Positions 8,424 to 16,790 of a stretch of 64,000 nucleotides of DNA are shown here, piece after piece (the first letter of the stretch is position 1; every line of letters starts with the position of its first letter). The DNA lies in NCBI RefSeq assembly GCF_050113715.1, contig NZ_JBNJQR010000002.1:496001-560000 (forward strand). The letters are read 5' to 3'. The notes below the pieces were generated by a model. The model was not told the origin of the DNA, did no database searches, and was given only the letters and a program-made list of their open reading frames with translations. A program made the position numbers and the translations under genes. Source of the stretch: Brevibacillus_H ginsengisoli. GTDB taxonomy: Bacteria; Bacillota; Bacilli; Brevibacillales; Brevibacillaceae.

Positions 8424-8840
8424 ATGAAAATGGGAATTAAATTTATCAAGATCTCTGTTGTCTACTTTTTAATTGGCATTATTATGGGGATGTTTATGTC
8501 GATCACCCACAAAATTCAGTTTGCTCCGTCCCATGCGCATATTAACCTTTTGGGCTGGACTTCTCTAGCTCTGGCCGGTGTCATTTACACGTTGTTCCCG
8601 CGGCTTGGATTAACCGGTCTGGGAAAATGGCACTTTTGGCTGCACAATCTGGGTCTTCCCGTGATGATGATTGGGCTGCTTGTGCTTGAAGCGGGCAATC
8701 CGGCTATTGAACCGGTGATTGCAATCGGGGCTAGCGCTTTAAGTATTGGTGTGCTGCTGTTTGTCATCAATGTGATCGGCAATCTCAAGGGTTCTGTAGT
8801 CAGCGGAGCGGATTCGAGTAAGGAGCAATATAAAGCGTAG
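8424..8840 (+). CDS. small membrane protein related to cytochrome-c oxidase subunit I
   Basis: A 138-aa protein with about four hydrophobic helices and the conserved stretch SHAHINLLGWTSLALAGVIY near residues 37-56. This resembles the short annotated 'cytochrome-c oxidase' proteins of Bacillus, which share a helix-His motif with haem-copper oxidase/NnrS-type proteins but are too short to be an oxidase. No electron-transfer function can be asserted. The start at 8424 has GGAGGA 4-5 nt upstream; the open frame extends to 8400 without support. A strong terminator follows. Confidence 0.7.
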   Translation: MKMGIKFIKISVVYFLIGIIMGMFMSITHKIQFAPSHAHINLLGWTSLALAGVIYTLFPRLGLTGLGKWHFWLHNLGLPVMMIGLLVLEAGNPAIEPVIAIGASALSIGVLLFVINVIGNLKGSVVSGADSSKEQYKA

Positions 8841-8858
8841 GAGTACGGCACTTCCAGA

Positions 8859-8895
8859 GATCCTGAGGATGTTTTCTTCCTCAGGATCTTTTGTT
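8859..8895 (+). terminator. rho-independent terminator
   Basis: A perfect 11-bp stem (GATCCTGAGGA / TCCTCAGGATC), an 8-nt loop and a T-rich tail lie 19 nt after the stop of the preceding gene. Confidence 0.85.
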
Positions 8896-8954
8896 TTTTC
8901 CTGTCAATCATTTCATCCGGAACGGGGTACCTTATCCGTAAAGGGGGATTATTT

Positions 8955-9101
8955 GTGAACATGCTAATTGCGCTTGCCTTGCTGTTCTCATGCACATCAG
9001 GAATCAGTTTTCACATAAAAACCAATAAAGCTTCCACTGTTCTGTCTCCAACTTCCGCCTCTGAAATCCTAAAGGAAAAATCGGACTTTTTTGTTCTATA
9101 A
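8955..9101 (+). CDS. possible 48-aa secreted or membrane peptide
   Basis: A GTG-started frame encodes a hydrophobic N-terminus (NMLIALALLFSCTSGISF) followed by a polar tail rich in Ser, Thr and Lys. The start is preceded by AAGGGGG 5-8 nt upstream. The N-terminus resembles a signal peptide, and the Cys at about residue 14 is weakly lipobox-like. It ends just before the decayed insertion sequence and may be a truncated gene cut by that insertion. No family is recognised. Confidence 0.35.
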   Translation: MNMLIALALLFSCTSGISFHIKTNKASTVLSPTSASEILKEKSDFFVL

Positions 9102-9132
9102 TTAAGGCAACTATTTCAGACGGGTGGGCACT

Positions 9133-10583
9133 ATGATTCAAAAACAACAATCCATGACATTCAGTCAATATATGGACCTTTATAATTTAATCGTTCCAAC
9201 GGATAATCTTTTGCCGCGGATCAATGAACTAATCGACTTTACTTTTGTATATGATGAACTAAAAATAAATATTGTCTGGATAACGGTCGAAACGCTATTG
9301 ATCCCATCCGTATGTTCAAATATTTATTATTAAAAACCATCTATGACCTGTCTGATGTTGATGTAGTTGAGCGTTCGAAATATGACATGTCTTTTAAGTA
9401 TTTCCTCGGCATGGCTCCGGAGGAGGAGGTGATTGAACCCAGCTCTTTGACCAAGTTCCGGAAACTGATGCTAAAGGACATCAACCTCTTGGACATGCTT
9501 ATTAATAAAACCGTGGAAATTGCGATTGAAAAGGCAATCATCAAAAGTAAATCAATTATTGTCGATGCCACACATACGAAAGCACGATATAACCAGAAGA
9601 CGCCAATAGAGATCCTGACGGACCGTTCTAAAAAATTGAGGAAAGCTGTCTATAAGATTGATGAAACGATGAAAGAGAAGTTTCCTGCTAAGTCAACAAC
9701 CGATGTCCTTAAAGATGAGATTGCATACTCCCAAAAGCTCATTGAAGTTATTGAAAAGGAAGAAAGTCTGGCTCAGTATCCCAAAGTGAAGGAACAACTG
9801 AACCTTCTGAAGGAGACAATTGCTGACGATATTGAACACTTACAGAGCTTAAAGGATCAAGACGCTAAAGTTGGCCATAAGACTGCCGATTCGTCTTTCT
9901 TTGGCTATAAAACTCACATTGCGATGAGCGAAGAACGAATTATCACGGCGGCAACGATTACGACTGGCGAAAAAAATGACGGAAAGCAATAAAAGACATT
10001 GATTGAAAAAAGCATCGAAGCCGGAATGAAGATTGAAACGGTCATCGGTAATACTGCTTATTCCGAGAAAGACAATATCCAATACAGTAATGAAAATGAA
10101 ATTAACCTAGTCTCTAAATTAAATCCTTTGATTACCCAGGGAGTCCGGAAGAAAGAAGACGAATTTGAATTCAATAAAGATGCAGGTATGTACGTCTGTA
10201 AAGCGGGGCATTTGGCAATCAGGAGAGCCCGAACAGGGAAAAAAGGTGTAAGTAAAAACCAAATGGACACGTACTACTTTGATATTGAAAAATGCAAGAA
10301 ATGTGCTTTCAAAGTTGGATGTTATACAGAAGGAGCCAAAAGCAAAACCTATTCAGTTTCCATTAAATCAAACGAACACTCAGAACAGGCGAAATTCCAA
10401 GAAACAGAGTTCTTTAAGGAGAAGTCGAAAGAGCGCTACAAAATTGAGGCAAAGAATAGCGAACTAAAACACAGACACGGGTATGATGTTGCTATATCCT
10501 CGGGTCTAATTGGTATGGAGTTACAAGGGGCAATGGCTATCTTGACGGTTAATTTGAAAAGGATACTAAAACTCATAGATTAA
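9133..10583 (+). mobile_element. IS1182-family insertion sequence, decayed
   Basis: The transposase-homologous region spans this interval. No convincing pair of terminal inverted repeats or target-site duplication was found by eye in 8900-9130 or 10584-10780, so the true ends are unknown. The flanking hairpin at 10612-10659 may belong to the element. Confidence 0.75.
9133..10583 (+). pseudogene. IS1182-family transposase pseudogene
   Basis: The reading frame is broken in three visible ways. First, the N-terminal part (MIQKQQSMTFSQYMDLYNL) shifts frame in the A-run near 9258-9266; adding one A restores a continuous IS1182-like protein through NGRNAIDPIRMFKYLLLK. Second, an in-frame TAA at 9990-9992 (GKQ-stop-KTLIEKS) interrupts the middle, probably TTA changed to TAA. 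Third, the second catalytic Asp of the DDE triad seems lost: the segment reads VIGNTAYSEKDN where family members usually have VIGD or VIAD. The first Asp (VDATHTKAR) and a C-terminal Glu region (YKIEAKNSELKHRHGY) remain. A zinc-ribbon-like CKKCAFKVGC is also visible. The element cannot move by its own transposase. Confidence 0.85.
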
Positions 10584-10611
10584 ATAAAGTAAACCGGAGT
10601 GGAATGTAAGA

Positions 10612-10659
10612 AAAAACCGACTCTCCGTTCGGAAAATATTGGAACGAGAGTCGGTTTTT
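10612..10659. terminator. strong bidirectional terminator
   Basis: A 14-bp perfect outer stem (AAAAACCGACTCTC / GAGAGTCGGTTTTT) is extended by GTTC/GAAC past a one-base bulge, with A and T tails on both sides. It separates the transposase remnant from the chemoreceptor gene that ends at 10782. Confidence 0.85.
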
Positions 10660-10781
10660 CTATTTGTGTTATCTGAAAATCTAAAAAACGTAAGTTTTTC
10701 AGTGCCCTCGGCTTTTTCCGAAGGGGATTTTACCACACTCATGCAGTTTATCGTAATCTTGATAGGTACGCTCTTGCAAAG

Positions 10782-12755
10782 CTACTTAATTTTGAACTGG
10801 TTAATTGCGTGTTGCAATTCATCCCCGAGATCAGCCAAATTTTTCGCATCGCTTGAAATCTGGTTGGCTCCCGCTGATTGTTGTTGACTAGCCGCACTTA
10901 CTTCTTCCGCCCCTGCAGATGCTTCCTGTGTCACCGCGGAAATCTGTTCCATGTTCTCGCCAACTGCTTTTCCTAGCTCTTCTAGATTTTTAATCGCAGC
11001 AAAGATTTCGGTGTTTTTACTCAGTACATTCTCAATATGATTCGAGATCTCCTCAAATGCTTTTCCAGCCTGCTGTACACTCTTCGCTCCTTCTTCCGCT
11101 ACACGCGTACCCGTTTGAGAAGATTCCACTGCACGGTGACTTTCTTTTTGAGTTTCCTTAATCAGTACGGCAATCTGTGAAGCCGACTCACTTGTCTCGT
11201 TTGCCAGCTTTCGCACTTCTTCTGCTACAACGGCAAAACCTTTTCCGTGCTCGCCTGCTCGAGCTGCCTCAATCGAAGCATTTAACGCTAGTAAATTGGT
11301 TTGCTCGGCTATACTTGTAATCATTCCGACGATGTTTCCAATCGCTTTTGATCGCTCGTCCAGCTTTTCAATAATATCCGATGTTTTCTTCACATTGTCG
11401 TGCACCTCCGCCATTTTATGTATGGCCTCATTGGCATATCCAACACCGTATTGAGCGGATTCTTTGCTCTGATTTGATACGATAATGACTTCATCTGTAT
11501 GAATGGCAATCTGATTAACCGTATGAACCATGTCATTGACTCGATGGGTAGCATTCGTTACAGATGAAGCAATCTCTACAGTCCCTGAAGCAAGTTCAGA
11601 GATCGTAACCGCTACTTGTTCAGCAGACATTTTCGTCTCTTGGCTTGATATCGCCAATGTATTTGATGAAGTTTTAATATGGTCGGAAACATTGCCAATC
11701 TGCCCCAATAGCTCTTGTATCTTCGCGATCATTTGATTAAAGTTGTCTCCTAACCGTCCCACCTCATCATTGGCCTTATGTTCTACCTTAATCGTTAAAT
11801 CTCCATTCGCCACAAGCGAAGTTAACTTACTCATCCTTTCAATTGGACGAATCAGTCGAACAGAGAAAATGTAAATTACAACAATGGCAAAAATATTGAC
11901 GATTATAACAGTTACAAAGGATAATTTGGTTAGTGCTGACAATTGTGACGACGCTTCAGCTACTGGGACTGTCATCATCACGTTCCAGCCTGTTATCGGC
12001 AGTTTGCTATAAAATGTATACTTATCTACACCTTCAAACGTATACCGTACAACTCCCTTTTCACCACGTTGTGAGGCTTCATGAGCTTCGTTGAGTTTCG
12101 GTACATCTAGTTGAGTAATATTACGCTTCATTATTAAATCTTGATGGGGATGGCTAAAAATAAGCCCGTCATTCTGGGTTAGAAACGCATATCCCGTTTC
12201 TCCAATTTTCACTTCGTTCGTAATCTTGTTCAAGTTAGCAACCGGAAATAATGTCCCTAGTAATCCAATGGTTTTCCCTTCCTTGTTTTGAATACTGGAA
12301 GCCACCATAATACATAATTTCCCTGTTGTTTTAATCTCAATTGGATCAGAGATCACATAGGATTCTCCATGCATAATCCGCTTAAAATAATCACGGTCGG
12401 CTATATTGGCTTTAACATTTTCTGTTGAAACTGTATCTCCTTTGGCATCTGCCACTAACAGCATGGAATACTCGGGATATTGGATTAACTTTTTCTTTAA
12501 GTAAGCCATCTGAGTAGCCGGATTCATACCTGTTATCTCTGAGCCTGTTGCAATGTTTGCTAAACGTTCCTCATGCATCTGTAAGCTATCATTTAACTTG
12601 GTTGTTAACAATTCCAGTTCAACCATCGATTTTTCACGAAAGTTTTGCTCAAGGAAGTCTTGAGCCCTACTATTGTTTAACCAACCAGCCCCGATCATGG
12701 CAAAACACAAAATCGGAATAATAACTGACAATAACTTCGTTTTGATACTTTTCAT
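10782..12755 (-). CDS. methyl-accepting chemotaxis protein (copy 1)
   Basis: A 657-aa membrane chemoreceptor. The order is: TM1 at about residues 7-27; an extracellular double-Cache-type sensor at 30-275 (ending in DKYTFYSKLPITGWNVMMTVP); TM2 at about 280-305; HAMP at 305-360; and the cytoplasmic signalling domain with its conserved tip IAEQTNLLALNASIEAARAG near residue 480. The tip binds CheA/CheW and Glu/Gln-rich helices are methylation sites. It closely matches the 13081-15054 gene throughout and has exactly the same length. GGGAGAGG precedes the ATG. No chemotaxis kinase genes are nearby. The ligand is unknown; the Cache family commonly senses amino or organic acids. Confidence 0.93.
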   Translation of the reverse strand: MKSIKTKLLSVIIPILCFAMIGAGWLNNSRAQDFLEQNFREKSMVELELLTTKLNDSLQMHEERLANIATGSEITGMNPATQMAYLKKKLIQYPEYSMLLVADAKGDTVSTENVKANIADRDYFKRIMHGESYVISDPIEIKTTGKLCIMVASSIQNKEGKTIGLLGTLFPVANLNKITNEVKIGETGYAFLTQNDGLIFSHPHQDLIMKRNITQLDVPKLNEAHEASQRGEKGVVRYTFEGVDKYTFYSKLPITGWNVMMTVPVAEASSQLSALTKLSFVTVIIVNIFAIVVIYIFSVRLIRPIERMSKLTSLVANGDLTIKVEHKANDEVGRLGDNFNQMIAKIQELLGQIGNVSDHIKTSSNTLAISSQETKMSAEQVAVTISELASGTVEIASSVTNATHRVNDMVHTVNQIAIHTDEVIIVSNQSKESAQYGVGYANEAIHKMAEVHDNVKKTSDIIEKLDERSKAIGNIVGMITSIAEQTNLLALNASIEAARAGEHGKGFAVVAEEVRKLANETSESASQIAVLIKETQKESHRAVESSQTGTRVAEEGAKSVQQAGKAFEEISNHIENVLSKNTEIFAAIKNLEELGKAVGENMEQISAVTQEASAGAEEVSAASQQQSAGANQISSDAKNLADLGDELQHAINQFKIK

Positions 12756-12938
12756 TTTTGCCTCTCCCTTACTCTACTCCCAATATTATACTTGGTATAT
12801 TTATCTATCAAATTAATGATAAAGAATAATGTGACAACCAGCAAGAATGAATAGTACAAACGTACCTTGTCTAAATGGTGAACACCAGTTTTTTACAATC
12901 TAATCAAGTAGGGAGACTACAGAGAAAATAGTTTACAA

Positions 12939-12991
12939 AAAAAGATTACACCCTTCTTCTCATGATTTAGAAGAAAGGAGTAATCCTTTTA
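12939..12991 (-). terminator. terminator between the chemoreceptor copies
   Basis: An imperfect 17-bp stem (GATTAC-CC-TCTTCT arms, two mismatches) is followed on the minus strand by a T-rich run. It lies directly after the PAP2 3' remnant, as the related hairpin at 15241-15295 lies after the intact PAP2 gene. Confidence 0.65.
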
Positions 12992-13073
12992 TTCGTTCGT
13001 TTTCTCTTTTCGTAAAATGCGGAAAATCTCTAACACGATATTTAAACTAAGCCAAACCCCACTGAAAACATAG
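12989..13073 (-). pseudogene. 3'-end fragment of the DedA-PAP2 gene, duplicated
   Basis: This segment reads VFSGVWLSLNIVLEIFRIL then RKEKTNE and a TAA stop. It is the C-terminus of the gene at 15292-16587 with one codon deleted and a changed last residue. At nucleotide level 12994-13073 matches 15297-15379 almost base for base apart from the 3-nt gap. It has no start and is the footprint of a tandem duplication. Confidence 0.9.
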
Positions 13074-13080
13074 TTGGCAG

Positions 13081-15054
13081 CTACTTAATTTTGAACTGGT
13101 TGATCACATGTTGTAATTCATCACCCAGATCAGCCAAACTGTTCGCATCGCTGGAAATCTGGTTGGCCCCTGCCGACTGTTGTTGGCTGGCTGCACTTAC
13201 TTCTTCCGCCCCTGCAGATGCTTCCTGTGTCACCGCTGAAATCTGTTCCATGTTCTCTCCAACTGCTTTTCCTAGACTCTCTAAATTTTTAATTGCCGCA
13301 TATATTTCGGTGTTTTTGCTCAGTACATTCTCAATGTGAGTAGAGATCTCCTCAAATGCTTTTCCAGCCTGTTGTACAGTCTTCGCTCCTTCTTCCGCTA
13401 CACGCGTACCCGTTTGAGAAGACTCCACCGCTCGTTGACTTTCCTTTTGTGTTTCCTTGATGAGTGCAGCAATCTGTGATGCCGACTCACTTGTTTCATT
13501 TGCTAGCTTTCGCACTTCTTCTGCTACAACGGCAAACCCTCTTCCATGTTCACCTGCTCGAGCCGCCTCAATCGAAGCATTTAACGCTAGTAAATTAGTC
13601 TGATCGGCTATACTTGTAATCATTCCTACGATGTTTCCAATCGCTTTAGATCGTTCGTCCAATTTTTCGATAATATCCGATGTTTTCTTTACATTGTCGT
13701 GCACCTCGGCCATTTTTTGAATGGACTCATCTGCGAATCCAACTCCGTTTTGAGCAGATTCTTTACTCTGATTTGATGCAAAAATGACTTCATCTGTATG
13801 ATTGGCAATCTGATTGACGGTATGAATCATGTCATTGACTCTATGGGTAGCATTCGTAACAGATGAGGCAATTTCCACAGTCCCGGACGCCAGTTCAGAG
13901 ATCGTAACCGCTACTTGTTCAGCAGACATTTTCGTCTCTTGGCTGGATACTGCCAATGTATCAGATGAAGATTTGATATGGATAGAAACATTGTCAATCT
14001 GCCCCAATAGCTCCTGTATCTTCGCAATCATTTGATTGAAGTTATCCCCTAACCTGCCTACTTCATCATTTGCCCCGTGTTCTACTTTAATCGTCAAATC
14101 TCCATTCGCCACGAGTGAAGTTAACTCACTCATTCTTGCTATTGGACGAATCAGACGAGACGAGAATATGAAAATCACGATACCCGCAAGAATAATCGCG
14201 ATTAAGCCTGTGACAAAAGAAATTTTCTTCAGAGATGACAATTGTGACGAAGCTTCAACAACTGGTGCTGTCAGCATAACATTCCATCCTGTAATCGGAA
14301 GTTGCTGATAAAATGTATACTTGTCTACACCTTCAAAAATATACCGTGTACTCCCTTTTTCTCCGCGCTGAGAAGCTTCATGTGCTTCCTTCAGTTTAGG
14401 TACATTTAGCTGAGTGATATTGCGCTTCATTATTAAATCTTGATTCGGATGGCTAATAATAAGTCCGTCCTTCTGGGTTAAAAACGCATAGCCGGTTTGT
14501 CCAATTTTTACCTCTTCCGTAATCTTATTCAGGTCAGATATCGGAAATGATGTTCCTACCAGTCCAATGGTTTTCCCTGCATTGTTTTTGATCGGTGTAG
14601 CAACCATAATACTCAATTTTCCTGTTGTTTTACTTTGAACTGGATCAGAGATCTGGTAGGATTCCCCCTCCATAATCTTCTTAAAATAAACACGTTCTGA
14701 AATATTGGCCGTTTTATCTTCCGTTGTATGTGTATCACCTTTGTCGTTAGCAACAAAGAGCATCGTATACTCAGGATACTGAATTAATTTTTTCTTTAAA
14801 TAGGCGATCTGAGCTTCAGGTTTCATACCTGTCATCTCCGCCCCAGTTGCGATATTGGATAGACGTTCTACATGCATTTGTAGACTATCATTTAACTTTG
14901 TTGTTAAGTAATCCAAATCAACCATCGACTTTTCACGAAAGTTTTGCTCTAGGAAATCTTGAGCCTTGCTATTATTTAACCAAACCACCCCTATCAGGGC
15001 CAAACACATAATCGGAATAATAACTGATAATAACTTCGTTTTAATACTCCTCAT
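13081..15054 (-). CDS. methyl-accepting chemotaxis protein (copy 2)
   Basis: A 657-aa chemoreceptor with the same plan as copy 1: TM1, double-Cache sensor, TM2 at about 280-305, HAMP, and signalling domain with the tip IADQTNLLALNASIEAARAG. Differences from copy 1 concentrate in the sensor domain (for example the segment after residue 115) and in TM2; the cytoplasmic half is nearly identical. That pattern suits functional divergence in ligand, or homogenisation of the signalling half. AAAGGAGAGG precedes the ATG. The upstream regions of both copies share the string GTATAATATTGG, a likely -10 region. Confidence 0.93.
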   Translation of the reverse strand: MRSIKTKLLSVIIPIMCLALIGVVWLNNSKAQDFLEQNFREKSMVDLDYLTTKLNDSLQMHVERLSNIATGAEMTGMKPEAQIAYLKKKLIQYPEYTMLFVANDKGDTHTTEDKTANISERVYFKKIMEGESYQISDPVQSKTTGKLSIMVATPIKNNAGKTIGLVGTSFPISDLNKITEEVKIGQTGYAFLTQKDGLIISHPNQDLIMKRNITQLNVPKLKEAHEASQRGEKGSTRYIFEGVDKYTFYQQLPITGWNVMLTAPVVEASSQLSSLKKISFVTGLIAIILAGIVIFIFSSRLIRPIARMSELTSLVANGDLTIKVEHGANDEVGRLGDNFNQMIAKIQELLGQIDNVSIHIKSSSDTLAVSSQETKMSAEQVAVTISELASGTVEIASSVTNATHRVNDMIHTVNQIANHTDEVIFASNQSKESAQNGVGFADESIQKMAEVHDNVKKTSDIIEKLDERSKAIGNIVGMITSIADQTNLLALNASIEAARAGEHGRGFAVVAEEVRKLANETSESASQIAALIKETQKESQRAVESSQTGTRVAEEGAKTVQQAGKAFEEISTHIENVLSKNTEIYAAIKNLESLGKAVGENMEQISAVTQEASAGAEEVSAASQQQSAGANQISSDANSLADLGDELQHVINQFKIK

Positions 15055-15240
15055 TCTTGCCTCTCCTTTACACTTCTTCCAATATTATACTTACCATAAA
15101 TATGTACCTCATTCATAATAAGTAATCGAGAGACAAACAGCAACAATTAATAGTACAAATGCACCTTGTATAGTTGGTGAACACTACTTTTTTACTGTGG
15201 GATCAACAAGGCTCATAAAGGAAAGAAAAATAGTTGACAA

Positions 15241-15295
15241 AAAAAGAAATCCACCTTTCTTCGGTTGATCAAGAAAAAGGGTGGATTTCTTTCAA
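15241..15295 (-). terminator. terminator after the DedA-PAP2 gene
   Basis: The arms GAAATCCACC-TTTCTT and AAGAAA-GGGTGGATTTC form a long stem with one internal mismatch region, followed on the minus strand by T-rich sequence. It lies just after the stop at 15292. Confidence 0.75.
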
Positions 15296-16587
15296 ACGTT
15301 CGTTTTCTCTTTTCGTAAAATCCGGAAAATCTCTAACAACACGATATTTAAACTAAGCCAAACCCCACTGAAAACATAGCCAGCAACAACATCACTTGGA
15401 AACTGCGCCCCAAAATAAATACGGCTCAAACCCACAAATAGTGAAACAACGATCACGAGCAAAGGAGCTGCCACGTGAATGACCGAATTCGTGAGATGTC
15501 GTACGAACAAGAAGGCACAAAACCCAAGAACCGACAGTGTGATAAATGTTTGTTCGCTAGGAAACGTGTTCATTACAATCTCTCTTAAAGGTAAAATGCC
15601 GACTCGATGAAACAAACGTCGTAATATCTCGTCCCAGAATTCTCCGCCTACTACTACAAGTATTAAAAAGGATGCTTCGAGTATACGATCCTTTCCCCTT
15701 CTCATAATCAGCCAGAATGTCAGGGCAATTACTGGGATCAAGAACAGATAAGAAGAAAAGAACGAGACACCGCTCATAAAGGATGACCATCTCGGGCCAA
15801 AGATCCCGTGTACCAGGAACGTAACAACTGTATCAAACTCCGTCAGTTGGTTAGATAAGAAATCATGAATTAAATCAATCATCCAGATCGTAAGTAATAA
15901 AAATGCGGTGAACGTTATAGCGACCAAAATTTTCACTCGGCGCAAGGAATGGAAAATCATTACCCCTTTTTTCAACGTGAATGTAATGAATTCAATGATC
16001 TGGGTTTTATACTTTTTATAAAGAAAAGACAATATAAACAACGCTACAATGATAATGGTTGTGATCGATAGATATTTTTTGATCGCTTCATGATAATGTG
16101 TCCACTCTGGCCCAAAAATTTTTCCTAAAGTAACAAATATTAAAGCCCATAGAAAAGCCCCCGTATAGGCATAAAGCATGTAAGCTCGAAATGGGATTCG
16201 TGTAATGCCGGCAAAATAACCGGTAATATGCCGGACACCCGTGATGAAATAGTTAATGACGATGACCTTGTTACCGTACCTTTGAAACCATTGTGAAGTC
16301 TTCTGTAATCGTTCCGGACCCATATGAATGCGGGAGCCGTATTTTTCGAAAAAAGGTGTACCTAGCTTAAATCCGATCCAATAGGCCAAGGTCATTCCAA
16401 TGGAACTTCCCGCCGCAGCCATTAGAATACTAAGCATCCAATTCAACTTCCCTTGAAATACAAGAAAACCGCCGTACCCCATAACAAATTCCGCGGAAAC
16501 CGGTAGAAATATAAGTTCCAGCATCGGAATTATAAATAATACGAGATATCCGTGCTGATCGATCCAGTGCATGATTAAATCTAGCAT
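15292..16587 (-). CDS. DedA-PAP2 fusion membrane protein with degenerate phosphatase motifs
   Basis: A 431-aa polytopic protein. Residues 1-200 are a DedA/SNARE-associated domain (including INYFITGVRHITGYFAG); some DedA proteins act as undecaprenyl-phosphate or phospholipid flippases. Residues 215-425 are a PAP2-type domain with about six helices. In active PAP2 enzymes motif C2 is PSGH and C3 is SRxxxGxHxxxDV. Here C2 reads FPSEQTF (near residue 342) and C3 reads SRIYFGAQFPSDVVAGY (near residue 392), so both catalytic histidines are Gln, and C1 (LRRLFHRVG) has lost its RP. A non-catalytic PAP2 domain is inferred. Its 3' end is duplicated at 12989-13073. Confidence 0.88.
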   Translation of the reverse strand: MLDLIMHWIDQHGYLVLFIIPMLELIFLPVSAEFVMGYGGFLVFQGKLNWMLSILMAAAGSSIGMTLAYWIGFKLGTPFFEKYGSRIHMGPERLQKTSQWFQRYGNKVIVINYFITGVRHITGYFAGITRIPFRAYMLYAYTGAFLWALIFVTLGKIFGPEWTHYHEAIKKYLSITTIIIVALFILSFLYKKYKTQIIEFITFTLKKGVMIFHSLRRVKILVAITFTAFLLLTIWMIDLIHDFLSNQLTEFDTVVTFLVHGIFGPRWSSFMSGVSFFSSYLFLIPVIALTFWLIMRRGKDRILEASFLILVVVGGEFWDEILRRLFHRVGILPLREIVMNTFPSEQTFITLSVLGFCAFLFVRHLTNSVIHVAAPLLVIVVSLFVGLSRIYFGAQFPSDVVAGYVFSGVWLSLNIVLLEIFRILRKEKTNV

Positions 16588-16737
16588 AATTCCCCTGCTT
16601 TCAACCCCATGATTTCACTTTCAAGTATATCCTTGAACCTTTCCAACAATCCAATAGAATGAATGAATCTTCTTCTATCTTAAAAGACTTAAGACAAACC
16701 AATTTTGTTCAGACGTTATAAAAAAATGACCAAAATA

Positions 16738-16780
16738 AAAAACCTGAGACCTAGGAGAATCCCCTAGACTCAGGTTATGA
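16738..16780 (-). terminator. terminator after the acid phosphatase gene
   Basis: The arms AACCTGAG and CTCAGGTT, extended by a CTAGG/CCTAG pairing across mismatches, are followed on the minus strand by TTTTTTATTTT. Confidence 0.8.
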
Positions 16781-16790
16781 ACGTTACTTC

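Noticed and set aside
10700..10727. CCCTCGG-CCGAAGGG hairpin as the right end of the insertion sequence
   Set aside because: No matching inverted copy was found near 8900-9130, so it cannot be used to set the element's boundary.
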